Shown in pieces: positions 13,324-24,770 of a stretch of 64,000 nucleotides of DNA. The notes under the pieces were generated by a model that worked only from the letters and a program-made list of their open reading frames with translations, was not told the DNA's origin and searched no databases. Position 1 is the first letter of the stretch. Each line of letters opens with the position of its first letter. Made by a program: the position numbers and the translations under genes. This DNA is from Liolophura sinensis. Lineage: Eukaryota > Mollusca > Polyplacophora > Chitonida > Chitonidae. Location: NCBI RefSeq assembly GCF_032854445.1, contig NC_088301.1:25094402-25158401 (forward strand), read 5' to 3'.

Positions 13324-14639
13324 GGTAAACTGACATGAACTCACATGATGAAGTGATACTGTGTCTATAAGGGATAGAGAGACAAAGGAAGTGTCCTGCA
13401 TGCTGAGGAATCGAGACGTGTCTAGTGAAAACACACAGAGTCAAAGAATACGTATATGAAGTCCAATGTTTGCGATTTTATGCATGTAGCTTAGGAGTCA
13501 TTGTTAAATATGAATTTTGAAAATGAAATCTGTGTAATGAGTATTTAAAGTCCGTACCCTATACTTTCTTATTACTAAATTATCAGACAAATATTTGTTT
13601 TATGTGTAAAGGATTATAGGAAAGATAAAGCTAAGTTAATTGGAAAGGAATAAAGTAAGCTATATAGACACATGTGATTAATAGGCATTTAGCAGGAATA
13701 ATTTGCGCTTTCCGTTTCATTCAGAAGGCTGGAATTTTTTAAATATCGTAGCAACATAAACAAATCCCGTAGTTTCTACCAGAAAGTAATTATATACTGG
13801 CTTTTAATGTATAACAGAATTAAGATTTTTATTTCTCTGAGAAAATGGTGTTCTCGCAACTTGGTGCAAATTAGATTGCCGTTCATTTTAGTTATTTCAA
13901 ACTATGAGAAGCCTTTTCAAATAATTTTTATGAATGAAAATAGGTCAATTACTAAAAAGTTAAAATTTAGAAAAAAATTAAAAAAATTTCTGGAGAGGAC
14001 ATTTTTGTCCGGTGCGCTAATTCGCAGTGATTTGATTAATTCATAAAACATTTCATCGTATTTTTAGCACCCTTGGATATAAATCTATATTCTCAGCAGT
14101 TAGTGAATGGTTTGCACGTTGATTCTGTAGAATAGCCTAAATGTTTCATGTGGGAAATTTGGCTACATACACTTGATACCTGGTTGATAAGTCAAGCGAT
14201 TTCAGTTGAATTAAGCCGATAAAATCTGTTAGGTGACAGGTCTTTTGTTTAGTTGACAATGAATACATTATTAACGTATAGAAGAATGTTATCAATAATG
14301 TTAATTTAATAAGAAAAAATTCAATTAAAATTGGTTGTTTGACGAGTTGACCGAAATACGTTTGTCGATTCGGGTTTATTGAGTTGGTCGTTTTACGAAT
14401 GACCCTATTTCATGAACTGACATCTCTGCTGTAGGACAAGTGGAAAAGTGCAATATTATTTGATTCATTCATTTCTTAGGGTAACTCCACTGGCACCGGT
14501 ATATTATGCATGTATGAGGTTCGGAAAATTTATTGTCATGGAACTAAATGAAACAGTCAACGCTCCGAAAGAGTTGTATTTACCATAAACGAGATGATCT
14601 TATCCGAGTTTGTATAGATACAAATAGAGATACGGCGAA

Positions 14640-14785
14640 AAGATCAGTGTGATATTTGGAAAATGGTCACATAACACCGATTGAAAATGGACCCATGTTT
14701 ATGTCAATCAGGGTGTATCTGGGTTTTTTTCTAGCTGTCCATGTGGTTGGATATACGGTAACATCTCACATGCCCCTTAACCCTG
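14640..14785. repeat. Diverged duplication, copy 1
   Basis: Shares TTGGAAAATGGTCACA and GGTAACATCTCA-like blocks in the same order with 15222-15360, just upstream of the OB-fold gene. Confidence 0.55.
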
Positions 14786-15221
14786 CGGCTTGAACGGAAT
14801 AAGACAAATCAGGTATAGCTGTTTGTTGTTTACAATTTACTGTAAGCCGGTGTTCTCGTTAAACTCAATAAGTCAAACATAGGAGAATGGAAACATGAAC
14901 AAGGGTCTTGGACGGATACCATAAAGCGATTTATGAATTAACTCAAACTCTTATCTCTCTTATGTGGCCAGCTGTTGGACCAAGGAACCTCTATGCTAGA
15001 CATATCTGACTGACGTTCACATTTATGAAGTGTTCAGAATTGCATCAAGTTTTGTGAAATATGAAGCGTTTCATCAAGTATCAAATATTATCTTAATTCT
15101 AAAATCTCTTTGTGGAATCATTCACTGGCCACGGGGAATTTTAGCCCACCCGAGGAATCCCAGCATTTTCAAACACTACAATACAAATGGGCATACAGTG
15201 AAAAGAATAACTAAAACAGTT

Positions 15222-15360
15222 ACGATAGTGTGATAGTTGGAAAATGGTCACACAATTCTAAGTGAAAACGGCCCAATGTCAGTTTACCTCAGCGAGGGTA
15301 TTACTTTAGCTGTTTATGTGATTGTATATACAGTAACATCTAATATGGCACTTAACACTA
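15222..15360. repeat. Diverged duplication, copy 2
   Basis: Second copy of the 14640-14785 segment (TTGGAAAATGGTCACA, then CAGTAACATCTAATATGGCA). It ends about 125 bp before the candidate TATA box. Confidence 0.55.
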
Positions 15361-15484
15361 GTAAACATAATGGTGAAAGGGCACTGCCACTTGAGCGGCA
15401 ACATCAAAGAAAGGAACAGAACTACTTTCTGCGTCGGAAAATTCTGCAAAATTCATGCATCTGCGGTGGTACAAAGGCTAACCT

Positions 15485-15494
15485 CTATATAAGC
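15485..15494 (+). promoter_or_regulatory. Candidate TATA box of the OB-fold gene
   Basis: CTATATAAGC lies about 115 bp before the start codon at 15602, which would put a start site near 15515-15520. Position and sequence fit, but there is no transcript evidence. Confidence 0.4.
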
Positions 15495-15601
15495 ATGTGT
15501 CTTCTTTAAACGTCATAATTATTTTCTTTGTCTGATACCGATTTGGAAACTTTATTTTAAATTCTGATAACTGTTCAAGTCAACCGTGGTTTAAGGTGGA
15601 A

Positions 15602-18600
15602 ATGGCGACACCAAGCACATCGAAGACCCCAGTGTATCAAGCTGAGTCCAAGGTATTTTCGTTTTAACATTGTTCGTATCATAACCACAAGGATTATGGC
15701 TTATATGTATATGTAGACATCTTAACGAAAGCTTTATATTCGTTTATACATTGGACTTATTTGAATTCAAATATGGATTTGAAATTTTGCCGTGAGAGAG
15801 GTTGAATGCAAGTGTATCTTCGCAAGCGTACCAGTATTCGGCCGTAAATATTATGGTCTGACAAAATTCATTCTTTCATTTTTAAATAGATCACACATAT
15901 AAGACCATTTATAGTTAAGTCAAAGTAAAACGTTCACAAATGTCTTCAGCAGAGTAAAATACAGAAATGCACAGGTTTCATGTACGACCCTTCTCACATT
16001 TAATGCCTTCAAGGCTCAAGAGGGTCATAAAAAATAAATGTTTTTTTAACAGGTGGGTTTCAAACTGATCGATAAGTCGTACTTGTACCTGTGTTGATTT
16101 CAGAGTGGGGTGTTTGGAATAATTTCATGCTGTTTATTGAAATTCTTTTCTCACTCAATTGTTTGAAATTAGCACATTTCCCTAATCTTCTGCGTTGTTT
16201 CTGCGATCGGTTAAAACAAGACCGGAACTAGAACAAGGCATAGAGGTGATTTTAGCGAAGAAGAAAGTATGAGAGTAGCTTCGCACTGTTTGATTGTGAT
16301 TTTGAATTGTTATTCAACACGGGGCATACCTAGCTCTCACTTACACAAATGGATTTTGTGAAGCATGTGACGGTATATATAAAATAATGAAAGCGGTAAC
16401 ATTCAAAACGGTTTTATTTTTTTAGTTCGATTTAATTAAAAACCATTCATGCATGTTTACTATCTTTTTTTACCAAATTAAACGTTTACGATAGATTTAA
16501 CCGAAAGAGCTTATGGGCATCTATTTGTTACTTTTACTGGCTAAACATCTCACGTGTCTGCATGTGGTAACTCAAAGTGGAAGCCTTTGATACTTTGATA
16601 ACTTTTGGAAAATTCTCTTGATAAGAGATATATTTTCTGCGCAAAGTTGCATTCTTGTTTACAAATATTCTCCGTAAAGTTGTAAAGACTCATCACGTTG
16701 CTAACAGTTTTGATCGGCAAATGATCAATATAAATGGCGTCATTGTTCTGTAAGTAATAAAATACTCAAATTGCAATTATTTTCCAAAATTACTGTAGGC
16801 TTAATATTGCACGAGCTAATTTAGATTTTGAAGGATTTACGCGAGTTGGCTATTGGGTGAGTTGACAGATGGGGCCACAGTTTGGTTGTGATATTCTTTC
16901 TTTGTTAAAACAGATTTATTTGTTTGAATTGAAAACAATTTTGAACATAAATTCGTTAATGTTTTTCTTTTTTTGTCATTTTTTTTTCTTGATACAGATT
17001 ACTGTAAAAGTGAAAGTTCTCACTGAACCGACGGAGAGACATGGAGCAGGGGGAGATTTTGTCTCATTGAATGTTATAGATTCATTGTCCAAGACAGTGA
17101 AGGTGGCATTCATGCCTTTGACCAAGAAGACGAAAATGATCAGGGATAAGTTTTATCTGTTGAGAAATGTTTCTGTCGGCCAGTTTGTCCGAATTTCTGA
17201 GACGTCCAGGGTAAGATATACAGAAGCTTCATTTTACAACGAATAACGTCAATGAAAGACTTTGTCCACTTTATTAACTGTAGCACAAGAGGATAAAAAT
17301 AGCTGACTTATTTCAAACTATCATGTATGTGTTATTATATGTTCATCTACACTTCGGGCATGGAAACAATGATTGATATATGAGGATATTACTGAGTATA
17401 AATCTGTAACTTTGTCAATTAACATACGATAGATCAAAGAAAAATGGAAATATTTTTGATATCAATAAACATGATGTTTGAATTTTTGTTCGTAGATTAT
17501 GCAGTGTGGAAGATTTTCGTTCCCAGAGGAAATTGAAAGGGAGTTTCACAACCCGCCGGTTGTAACTGTAAGGGAGGCGTTGGTATCACCCCGCAAGAGG
17601 CGCCTCTCAATCACAGGGGAATTGTCGGATGTAAGAATTCAATGGAAAGGCTCATACCATTTTCATGTCATGTATATATATATTTGTAATAATCAGCTGT
17701 CATAATTCACATTTTTTAAAAACACATACTGATTATAACATAAACTACACTCCACCGTTAAAAACAGATTAAAGGCATTAGCAGAAAGAAGGATACAGCC
17801 AAAACAAGAGTGCTATACAATAATCTGTTACTAGCCTTAAAACCAAAACGCATTTTCTGTTAAACAGGTATCGGGTGTAATAACCACCCCAACATCGAGA
17901 CGCAAGATACTAAAGTTATCAAGGGATGACGAAGAAATAGAAGTGAAGCTATGGGGGCCACAGGCCGACCTGGCCTTGCCCCCAGTTGGCCACACTGTGA
18001 CAGTGTCATGTGTCAACATTGCCGAGTATAGGGGCAAGACAGATGCTAATTCTACAGAAATGACAGAAGTCCGGGTTAGTTGCTAAATTCAGCTGGAATC
18101 CCAATTATAAACAGTACACACCAATGTTAATGGTTTTCTCTCTATCGGTGGTAGTTGTTCGCACCATTGAGCACCCGCTGGTTGTAACAATTGATTAATT
18201 GTATAAACAAGATTTTGTAGTTTGATTGGGAGAAAAACAACACGAGGTCTAATAATTACTGGATATTGTCTGCTTACAGGAAGACAGTGAAACCACTGAT
18301 TTTGTGGGAGAAGTGGAAGGAGTCTGTTTTGAGATGTGAGTATTTATATGATTATTGTTGGACTGTTCGGTGTCGATATGGATTGTCACTCAGGCAAAGA
18401 TATAGATACTATCTATTGATGTGTGTAGCTGTACAAGATAAAACCGTCACCATGGGCAATTCTATATTAATGCTTTATCATGACATATTTTCAAAGGATT
18501 TCGAAAGATACTTTTAAAATTTATCATAACTACGCGTAATCTTTTATTGTATAAGAATTTATGTAAGTTGTCACCTTTACTAAATTAAAAGTTTGTTTTA

Positions 18601-19333
18601 TTTTTCTAGGGACGATTCTACTATCATCCTTAAGGATGAAGAGGAGGTGTGTTTTTTAACACATGACCAAGTTTTGTCCCTATTCCCACTGGAGATGTTC
18701 GAGGAGAGCGTCAGGGTGAAGGGGAAAAGACAAGGATCTAGGATACTTTCAGTGTAAGTCATTTACCAACTTTATATGCTGGACCACAAAGATGGCTAGC
18801 CTTTAGAGATTTTGTGCTACCGAGGTAAAATAAACATTCTATTCTATTCTATTCTATGTGATCAAGCAGTAAGAAGATGGACAGTCAGGTGTCATTTGAA
18901 GAAAAGCAATCAATAACAAGAAAACAGGATGTGTATCTGACAAATTTTCCCAAGTTATTCTACATGTCTTTATCCTAATTTACCTCTACCTCTTCCGCTA
19001 CCATTATTCTAGTTGAAATTATACATGCAAGCTGTTATGTTATGGTTCAAGTAACACTTCATCTGTTTTTTTTGTTCAAAATGCAGAGCAAACAACGGGG
19101 ATGTATACAGACCTATACTGTATTAATACTTTCAAGATCATTCAAGGCAGAAACACTTCGGCCATGTGTATCTGCAGCAAGAAAGCACTATTATATTGAT
19201 TTAGTATATATCATCTGCAAGAACATGTTTTCACATCCATTAACTTTTCTGCCAACCGGGCCATTTGTTTATCTTACACTAATTGGAAATTTTTGTTTTT
19301 TGCAGTGAAAGGATCGACGAAGAAAGTTCTTAA
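15602..19333 (+). CDS. RPA-like OB-fold protein, seven exons
   Basis: Exons are 15602-15652, 16998-17210, 17496-17630, 17868-18074, 18280-18335, 18610-18753 and 19306-19333. All introns are GT-AG and phases join without a stop, giving 277 residues. Residues 18-110 read as a first beta-rich OB-like unit. Residues 115-205 form a second with the RPA-type signature VKLWGPQA (from 159) and a closing block VSCVNIAEYRGK...NSTEMTEV. A basic patch SPRKRRLS joins them. Such domains bind single-stranded DNA. The assignment to the RPA large-subunit type is from motif memory and moderate. Genes like this are often unnamed and multicopy in invertebrates, and some Helitrons carry them. A Helentron starts 3.5 kb downstream on the same strand. 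Confidence 0.7.
18836..18860 (+). repeat. (ATTCT)n tail, possible CR1-type LINE 3' end
   Basis: ATTCTATTCTATTCTATTCTATG follows a short unrelated stretch in OB-gene intron 6. It resembles the 3' tails of CR1-like retroelements, but no LINE body is visible. Confidence 0.35.
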
Positions 19334-19503
19334 GCTGGGGATACAAGCTGGGACATTTGCTGAAAACTGTATATATGTATATATTTAAAAGAATAGTGAC
19401 AAAAAAACATCTACTTATGTATCTGCTTTATCTCTATTTGTACTTATTTTTATGTCAGTTTGGTGTTCCATGTTTAGTTATACAAAACACGATGTATGTC
19501 TTT

Positions 19504-19509
19504 AATAAA
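19504..19509 (+). terminator. Polyadenylation signal AATAAA of the OB-fold gene
   Basis: Canonical hexamer 171 bp after the stop codon, at a plausible distance for the end of this transcript. Confidence 0.6.
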
Positions 19510-19519
19510 ATTTTTTAAA

Positions 19520-22500
19520 GCTGATCGCTTCTTCTTCGTTTTCTGACTCGAGTGATTTAGTTTAGAAACAATCAACACGAAATCCTCCATTTTACAAGTT
19601 GATTCATATAGAAGGTATGTCTAGACGTCTGATATGCATGATGACGATTTGAACCCTATGCATATTGATTTGTATCTTGCGAAACCTTCTGGATTCTATT
19701 GGTATTTATTTCAGTGACATGGTATTTAATTGTGTGTCACGGCGTAGGCCACCCTGCTTTATGTTTAAACCGAGCTAGTGAAATGCATACTTTTTATTAA
19801 AGCCATTATTTGCTTGATAGACAGTAAGCCTAATGCATAATAAAGCACGGTTCTGTTGTCATCTTGGCACCGTGACCCAGTAAGACTATTTCGAGTTTGG
19901 GGAAATCTCGACAGAGCCACGCTATTATAGTTACAGGGGTAACTGAACGCGGGAAACATACCATACATTCTAATATACTAACACGGTACCTGTAATCACA
20001 AATATAACTTTACTTGTAGAGGTTTGGTTTACGTCAGTCGGCCCACTGATTGACGGAAAATAGTTGCAGTATGAAGGTTACACTTTTCACTAGTTAGGGC
20101 ACTAAACAAGCTGGCTTTTAAAACTTACTAGAAATGCATAGGTTTACATTCTCCTAACACCAGACATTGTATAGGTATGGTGCTCTCATGAGAATTGAGG
20201 GCATTTCCTGGTACGTCCACTCCAGTGGGTGTTTATGTAATGTGACGAGCAGGGTACGAAGTTCACACGTGTGTTTACCTCGATCTTTCAATTAATATTG
20301 AGAGAAATTTATTGTTCTAATTCTGCGTATAGAGTTGTGTAATGTTATTACAGAAATCTGCCATATACTGAAAAGTAACTGATTGATGAAGCATGTGGAT
20401 GTATATATATAAATCTTTGGGTGTACAGGTTGGAGATTTATATCCGTAAAGGTTAATTGCGTTATTTGCAATTATGTAGTCACTGCTAAATCAGCTTTTA
20501 GGTTTTAATTTATGACCTTTTTTATTTAGTAAAATTCGCGCTGTACATTGAACGTGTGTGTAGGCCTATATATGTTGAAAGCGGGAGGGGTGTGTATTAA
20601 TGCATGGAGTCATATTCCGCTACATTGAGTCATATTCCGCTACATTGAATGAAGAGTGAGTGCTTGGGGTTTAACGTTGTGCTCAACAGTTTTTCAGTCA
20701 TGTGACGACGAAGGAATCCTTAGGGTGTATTTAATGAACATCTTGTTGCAGGACGATTTTCCACCGCTCTTTTATCTAGACTTACCGAAGGCAAGTAAGC
20801 GGCCCCGCTTACCCCGCTTGTCCGAGACATAATACTGATGCGGATCAACCAGCACTATCCGCTTCATGCTGAACGTCAAACGAGGAAGTTACAACTTCCC
20901 CTTTTAAAGACTTAGGTGTGACTCGACCCAGGATTGATCCTGGATATAGGCCTACCGCTCCGAAAGCGGACGCTCTACCAACTGTGCTATCCAGAGATCG
21001 AATGAAGAGGGGGGGGGGGGGGGGAGGCTGCCCAATTCAAGTCGCTCTTATTCATACAATGTTTGTTGTATGACTTTCCTTGTTAGAAGTATGTTAAAAT
21101 GTTAAATAAATATGTAATTAATTGCATAATAAATAATGCCTGCATCGCTAATTACATTGTATATTTTGATAGGCAACACATATTAATTTTCCTAAAAGAA
21201 CCAACACGCACTGCTTCGTTTAAGTCTATTTTATCATTTTTTCACTGGCACATTTATGTCATTAGGCTAATATCAGGGCAGTTATAGGCCTACATACACA
21301 TAACAAATATGAAAATCAGCGTTCAAGCACTATGTCAAGCATGCTTCGCTAAAAGGCGATCAGGTACAATTGTTCACTGTATGAGATTAATGCACTTCTG
21401 GTAATATTTCTCTGAATACTGCCTTTGGAACTTGATCATTCATTTGAAATTGTCACTTAACCTCATTGTGATTGTGTAGCTCATATAATGCATTCCCTAC
21501 TGGTGCGCTCTCAACTCTGTGTGGATGTTTGGTGGCAACTGCGGAGGAAGAGGTGGGGGGGGGGGGGATTTGGTTTGCATTTGCTTTCTGGCCTACATGG
21601 CAACTGCGAAGTGTCAGTCTATTTTTAGCGCATGACATCATTATATGTGACCAATGAACGTCGGCCAATCCCTCTTTCTGCTTGTTATCAGCTAGCTGGT
21701 GAAGGATTTTGTGTATCGGTATTTCTTTTGCAAGTGTTCGACGAAAACAGAGTTTGCTGTTTCATTGGATTGACAGAGCATAGTGTAAGTTACTCTTACA
21801 TGTTCTCATTTATTTGGAATTTTGCTGTTGGGGTAGAATTCATGTGTATTACCGATGAACTTAAAACGATACGGTACTGCTGATACTGACTGGTATGCCG
21901 TGCGTGTGGTGCAACAACAACAGGCGTACATTACACCACATGCATTCGTCTCAAAACAGCCGTTACAGTCATTTACTAATACCCTCTAACGGTTTTTCTC
22001 AAAATTCAGAGAAAGACAAGCAGTTACATACTAACAACTATTTTGAGACAAAGTCCTGTTGTTAGACTTGATTGTAAGTTACAGTGAATGTTCGTAGTAG
22101 CTTGGATTATTATCAAAAGCGATTTGCTGGTCTTCTAATAGACATACGGGTATTGATAGATAGAGTGGTTAGGGGTCATCAAAACTACAGTGGTAGTGTA
22201 TGAGAACTCAAACCCAGGCCTCCCGTTTTTTCCCCGTCTTTTTGGAGAAGCTTAGCTTAGAGCAACATACATTCACACGCTATTTCGGTAGATGATGGGT
22301 TACATTTCAGGGCAGTATCTTGAACAGAAGTGCCAATTAGAATGAACTGATCGATTAGATGTGCCTTTTCATTGCAGGAACATCACTTCGTTCGATTTCT
22401 GTGGTTGCCATGTTTATCTGGTATCTATTTTCGTACATAATGCCATCAATTTGGTAGGGTTTACTGTCAAGGAGATAGCTCGTTTGGTTTTGCTAGTGCA

Positions 22501-22800
22501 GTTTTTAGTGGAGGCATAGATAGAGGGACAGTGATGTGTAATGACAGTCGATTCAAGTTTGTTCATGGTTTGCTATTAAGTGTGGTCTCGTGTCCTCGCT
22601 ACAAAGACAATTGTTTTGCTTGTTCTGTTTAGATTATTAGGTATAGTTTGGTGTTTATATGGGCTTGTCTCATGAATGTATTATAAAGGGTGGGCATTCT
22701 ACATGCATGTTAGCGTATGGATTATTGTTACTAGTTTAATGCTGCTTGTTGCACTTGTTTGTTATACGCGTATCATGAGTTCACCTGAACTCTTGTTTTC
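19520..22800. other. Spacer between the OB-fold gene and the Helentron
   Basis: No gene recognised. It contains a SINE at 20657-20999, G runs at about 21009-21027 and 21555-21568, and a two-copy 20-bp direct repeat (GAGTCATATTCCGCTACATT) ending near 20646. The 5' end of the Helentron, or of a larger element, may lie here but I could not place it. Confidence 0.4.
20657..20999 (-). mobile_element. tRNA-derived SINE (family 2), full length
   Basis: On the minus strand it has a tRNA-like head (GGATAGCACAGTTGGTAGAG, then GGATCAATCCTGGGTCGAG), a body, and an end containing TGACTGAAAAACTGTTGAGC and CCCCAAGCACTCACTC. A perfect 10-bp target duplication GAATGAAGAG lies at 20647-20656 and 21000-21009. 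Confidence 0.93.
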
Positions 22801-22814
22801 ATTTGCAGTGCAAC

Positions 22815-22856
22815 ATGCCACGGAAAAAGTACTGGAGAAAAACAAGATTCCATAAG
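22815..22856 (+). CDS. First coding exon of Helentron RepHel (14 codons)
   Basis: ATG at 22815 opens MPRKKYWRKTRFHK and ends exactly at the donor AAG|GTAAGG. It is preceded by an acceptor (CATTTGCAG) at 22808. Phase 0 joins without a break to GAGACAAAAGGG at 24771, which follows a pyrimidine tract and AG. A short basic start of this kind is usual in TE-encoded proteins. The 1,914-bp intron carries a SINE. Confidence 0.75.
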
Positions 22857-23159
22857 GTAAGGTGGACTCAATATATTATGTGCATAATATCATGTCTGTT
22901 TAGTTTTTACAAGCATTGGTACATGAACTGTATTCTTATTAGTGATTATATTTGACAGTCTGCAGAAAAAGGGTGTATTTAACACTAATAAAAGGGACAT
23001 TTTTATGTTTTAGGGAAAAATGGAGCTAAAGTTCAGGAATGTTCAACTCTTGTACATGACTGCATGATGATGGGGACGGAGTTTACAAATGACATTGGAT
23101 AGGGCTTGCATGGTTTTTAACTGCTTTTCTATGCTTAGTACAACGTGGGTGGGTGTGTG

Positions 23160-23175
23160 TATGTGGGGGGGGGGT
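23160..23175 (+). other. Short G run in the Helentron intron
   Basis: GTGTGTGTATGTG followed by about ten G residues. It is a simple sequence with no assigned function. Confidence 0.4.
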
Positions 23176-24215
23176 GATCAGATGCACCTAATTTGACTAC
23201 GATATCCCTTATACATGTACACTGAAACTGTTTTCCTGTGACGATACAATAGTTAGACAGAGTTTTCTCCCAGTAAGTTATGCAGCACACCTGTAATAAA
23301 TGGTGATATTTTCTAATGTGGGATATTATAGGACAGTGTTTCTTTGCAGAGATTTGTTTTTTTCTTTACTCTTTAAGATGTACTTGATTGGTCATGGTCA
23401 CAGATTGGTTATGATCACAGATTGCAAATTAATTTCTGGTTGTCATAGTTTTCTCTGTCGAGAGACTATGCCTTAGATTTGGTACAAACAATCGGTAATG
23501 GCTAATCAAATCAAACTTCAGCTATTCTTCCTGAATAAGCAAAATTATGGCTTGTCAGAAAATACCACCCCCATTTTTGTACTGTTTACCGTTTTAAAAA
23601 AGCAGTAAAGTTTGTAAAAAGCTATAATTTGACACGAATTAATCATTCGTAATGAGCTCTGGAAGATAACATGTTATCTCTAAAATGGACACATCCATGA
23701 AATCCTGGACTTCAGGAAACATGACTGACATATGAACTTGTCAGCACTTTGAAGTTCACCTGCTGAAATCTGTGGCTGACATGGATGGGTGGGACTAACC
23801 ATTCTGTCACCCTGTTTTGGTTTGACTTTTTGAGCTGTGATGTGTTTGCATATCGAGAAATATGCTGACATTCACACTTTTTGCCTGAAACAGAACATAG
23901 CTTTAATCTCCAGTATTTGTCCATATGAGTCCAGAAGGGATGAAATTTGACTGATCTTATTCTGTCTGTGACCAGAATTCTACAGATGTTATGACTCGAG
24001 AAACGTATTTATGACAGTCCATTACCTTGATTAAGTATGGCGTGGAATTGACGATTTGACATTATCAGCATTACCTGTATCGTTTTCTCCATAAAATCTT
24101 TACCCATCTGAGTATTTTCCTGGATAGTTTATTGGTTAACGCCCAATTCTAATGCATAAACGTAGTTTTTAACATGGAAACCATAAGCAACATCAGCGTG
24201 CTATGATTTAGTACA

Positions 24216-24332
24216 CTGCGGATGGTCGTGGGTTTCCCGCGGGTTCCACCCACCATAATGCTCACCACGGTCGTATAAGTGAAATATTCTTGAGTATGTT
24301 GTAAGACACCAATCAGATAAATAAATAAATAA
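24216..24332 (+). mobile_element. SINE family 1 fragment in the Helentron intron
   Basis: The family 3' half (CGGATGGTCGTGGGTTTCC, then GAGTATGTTGTAAGACACC and an AAATAAAT tail). A perfect 10-bp duplication ATTTAGTACA lies at 24206-24215 and 24333-24342. It inserted after the Helentron was in place. Confidence 0.88.
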
Positions 24333-24770
24333 ATTTAGTACAACGCACGGCATAGCTCGCACCAGACCCACACAAGTGTGTGTGCCATATGGTATTGCAT
24401 TACTAGTTTAACAAAGGCTGCCTGGTAATGGTGATGTGTATTGAAAGTTGTCTGCATTTTTTTTTTTTTTTTTTTTACAAAAGTGAAATGACAACACCTT
24501 CTTCTGTGTTAAGGTATTTAAATATTGCAAAACTTCACTTTTTCTTAGCTTTACAGTTGTATTTGGGACTGTCTATATTAGCTGTACTTGATGTTTTGGA
24601 TAAACTGGTAGCCTTTGTTACTCACAAACAATACAAGTAAAGTCCTCAGATCAGACTGTGTGCCCAAAGCCTCAAATAATGGGGCTGCTCATGCGCACAG
24701 CAAATTATGTAGACAATAATAGCATGGATGGCTGAAGTTCATTTTTTGATTGTATATCTTTCTTTTTAAG

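Larger units (their letters stand above)
12517..15480. other. Intergenic region upstream of the OB-fold gene
   Basis: No gene seen. It contains a two-copy tandem duplication at 13043-13323 and the first copy of a diverged duplication at 14640-14785. The rest is AT-rich and featureless. Confidence 0.5.

Noticed and set aside
18610..18756. Ending the OB-fold protein at the TAA at 18755
   Set aside because: That TAA is part of a GTAAGT donor. A matching acceptor at 19305 continues the frame to a stop at 19333, followed by AATAAA.
20940..20998. tRNA gene on the minus strand
   Set aside because: Only a tRNA-like head; it continues into a SINE body with a tail and a 10-bp target duplication.
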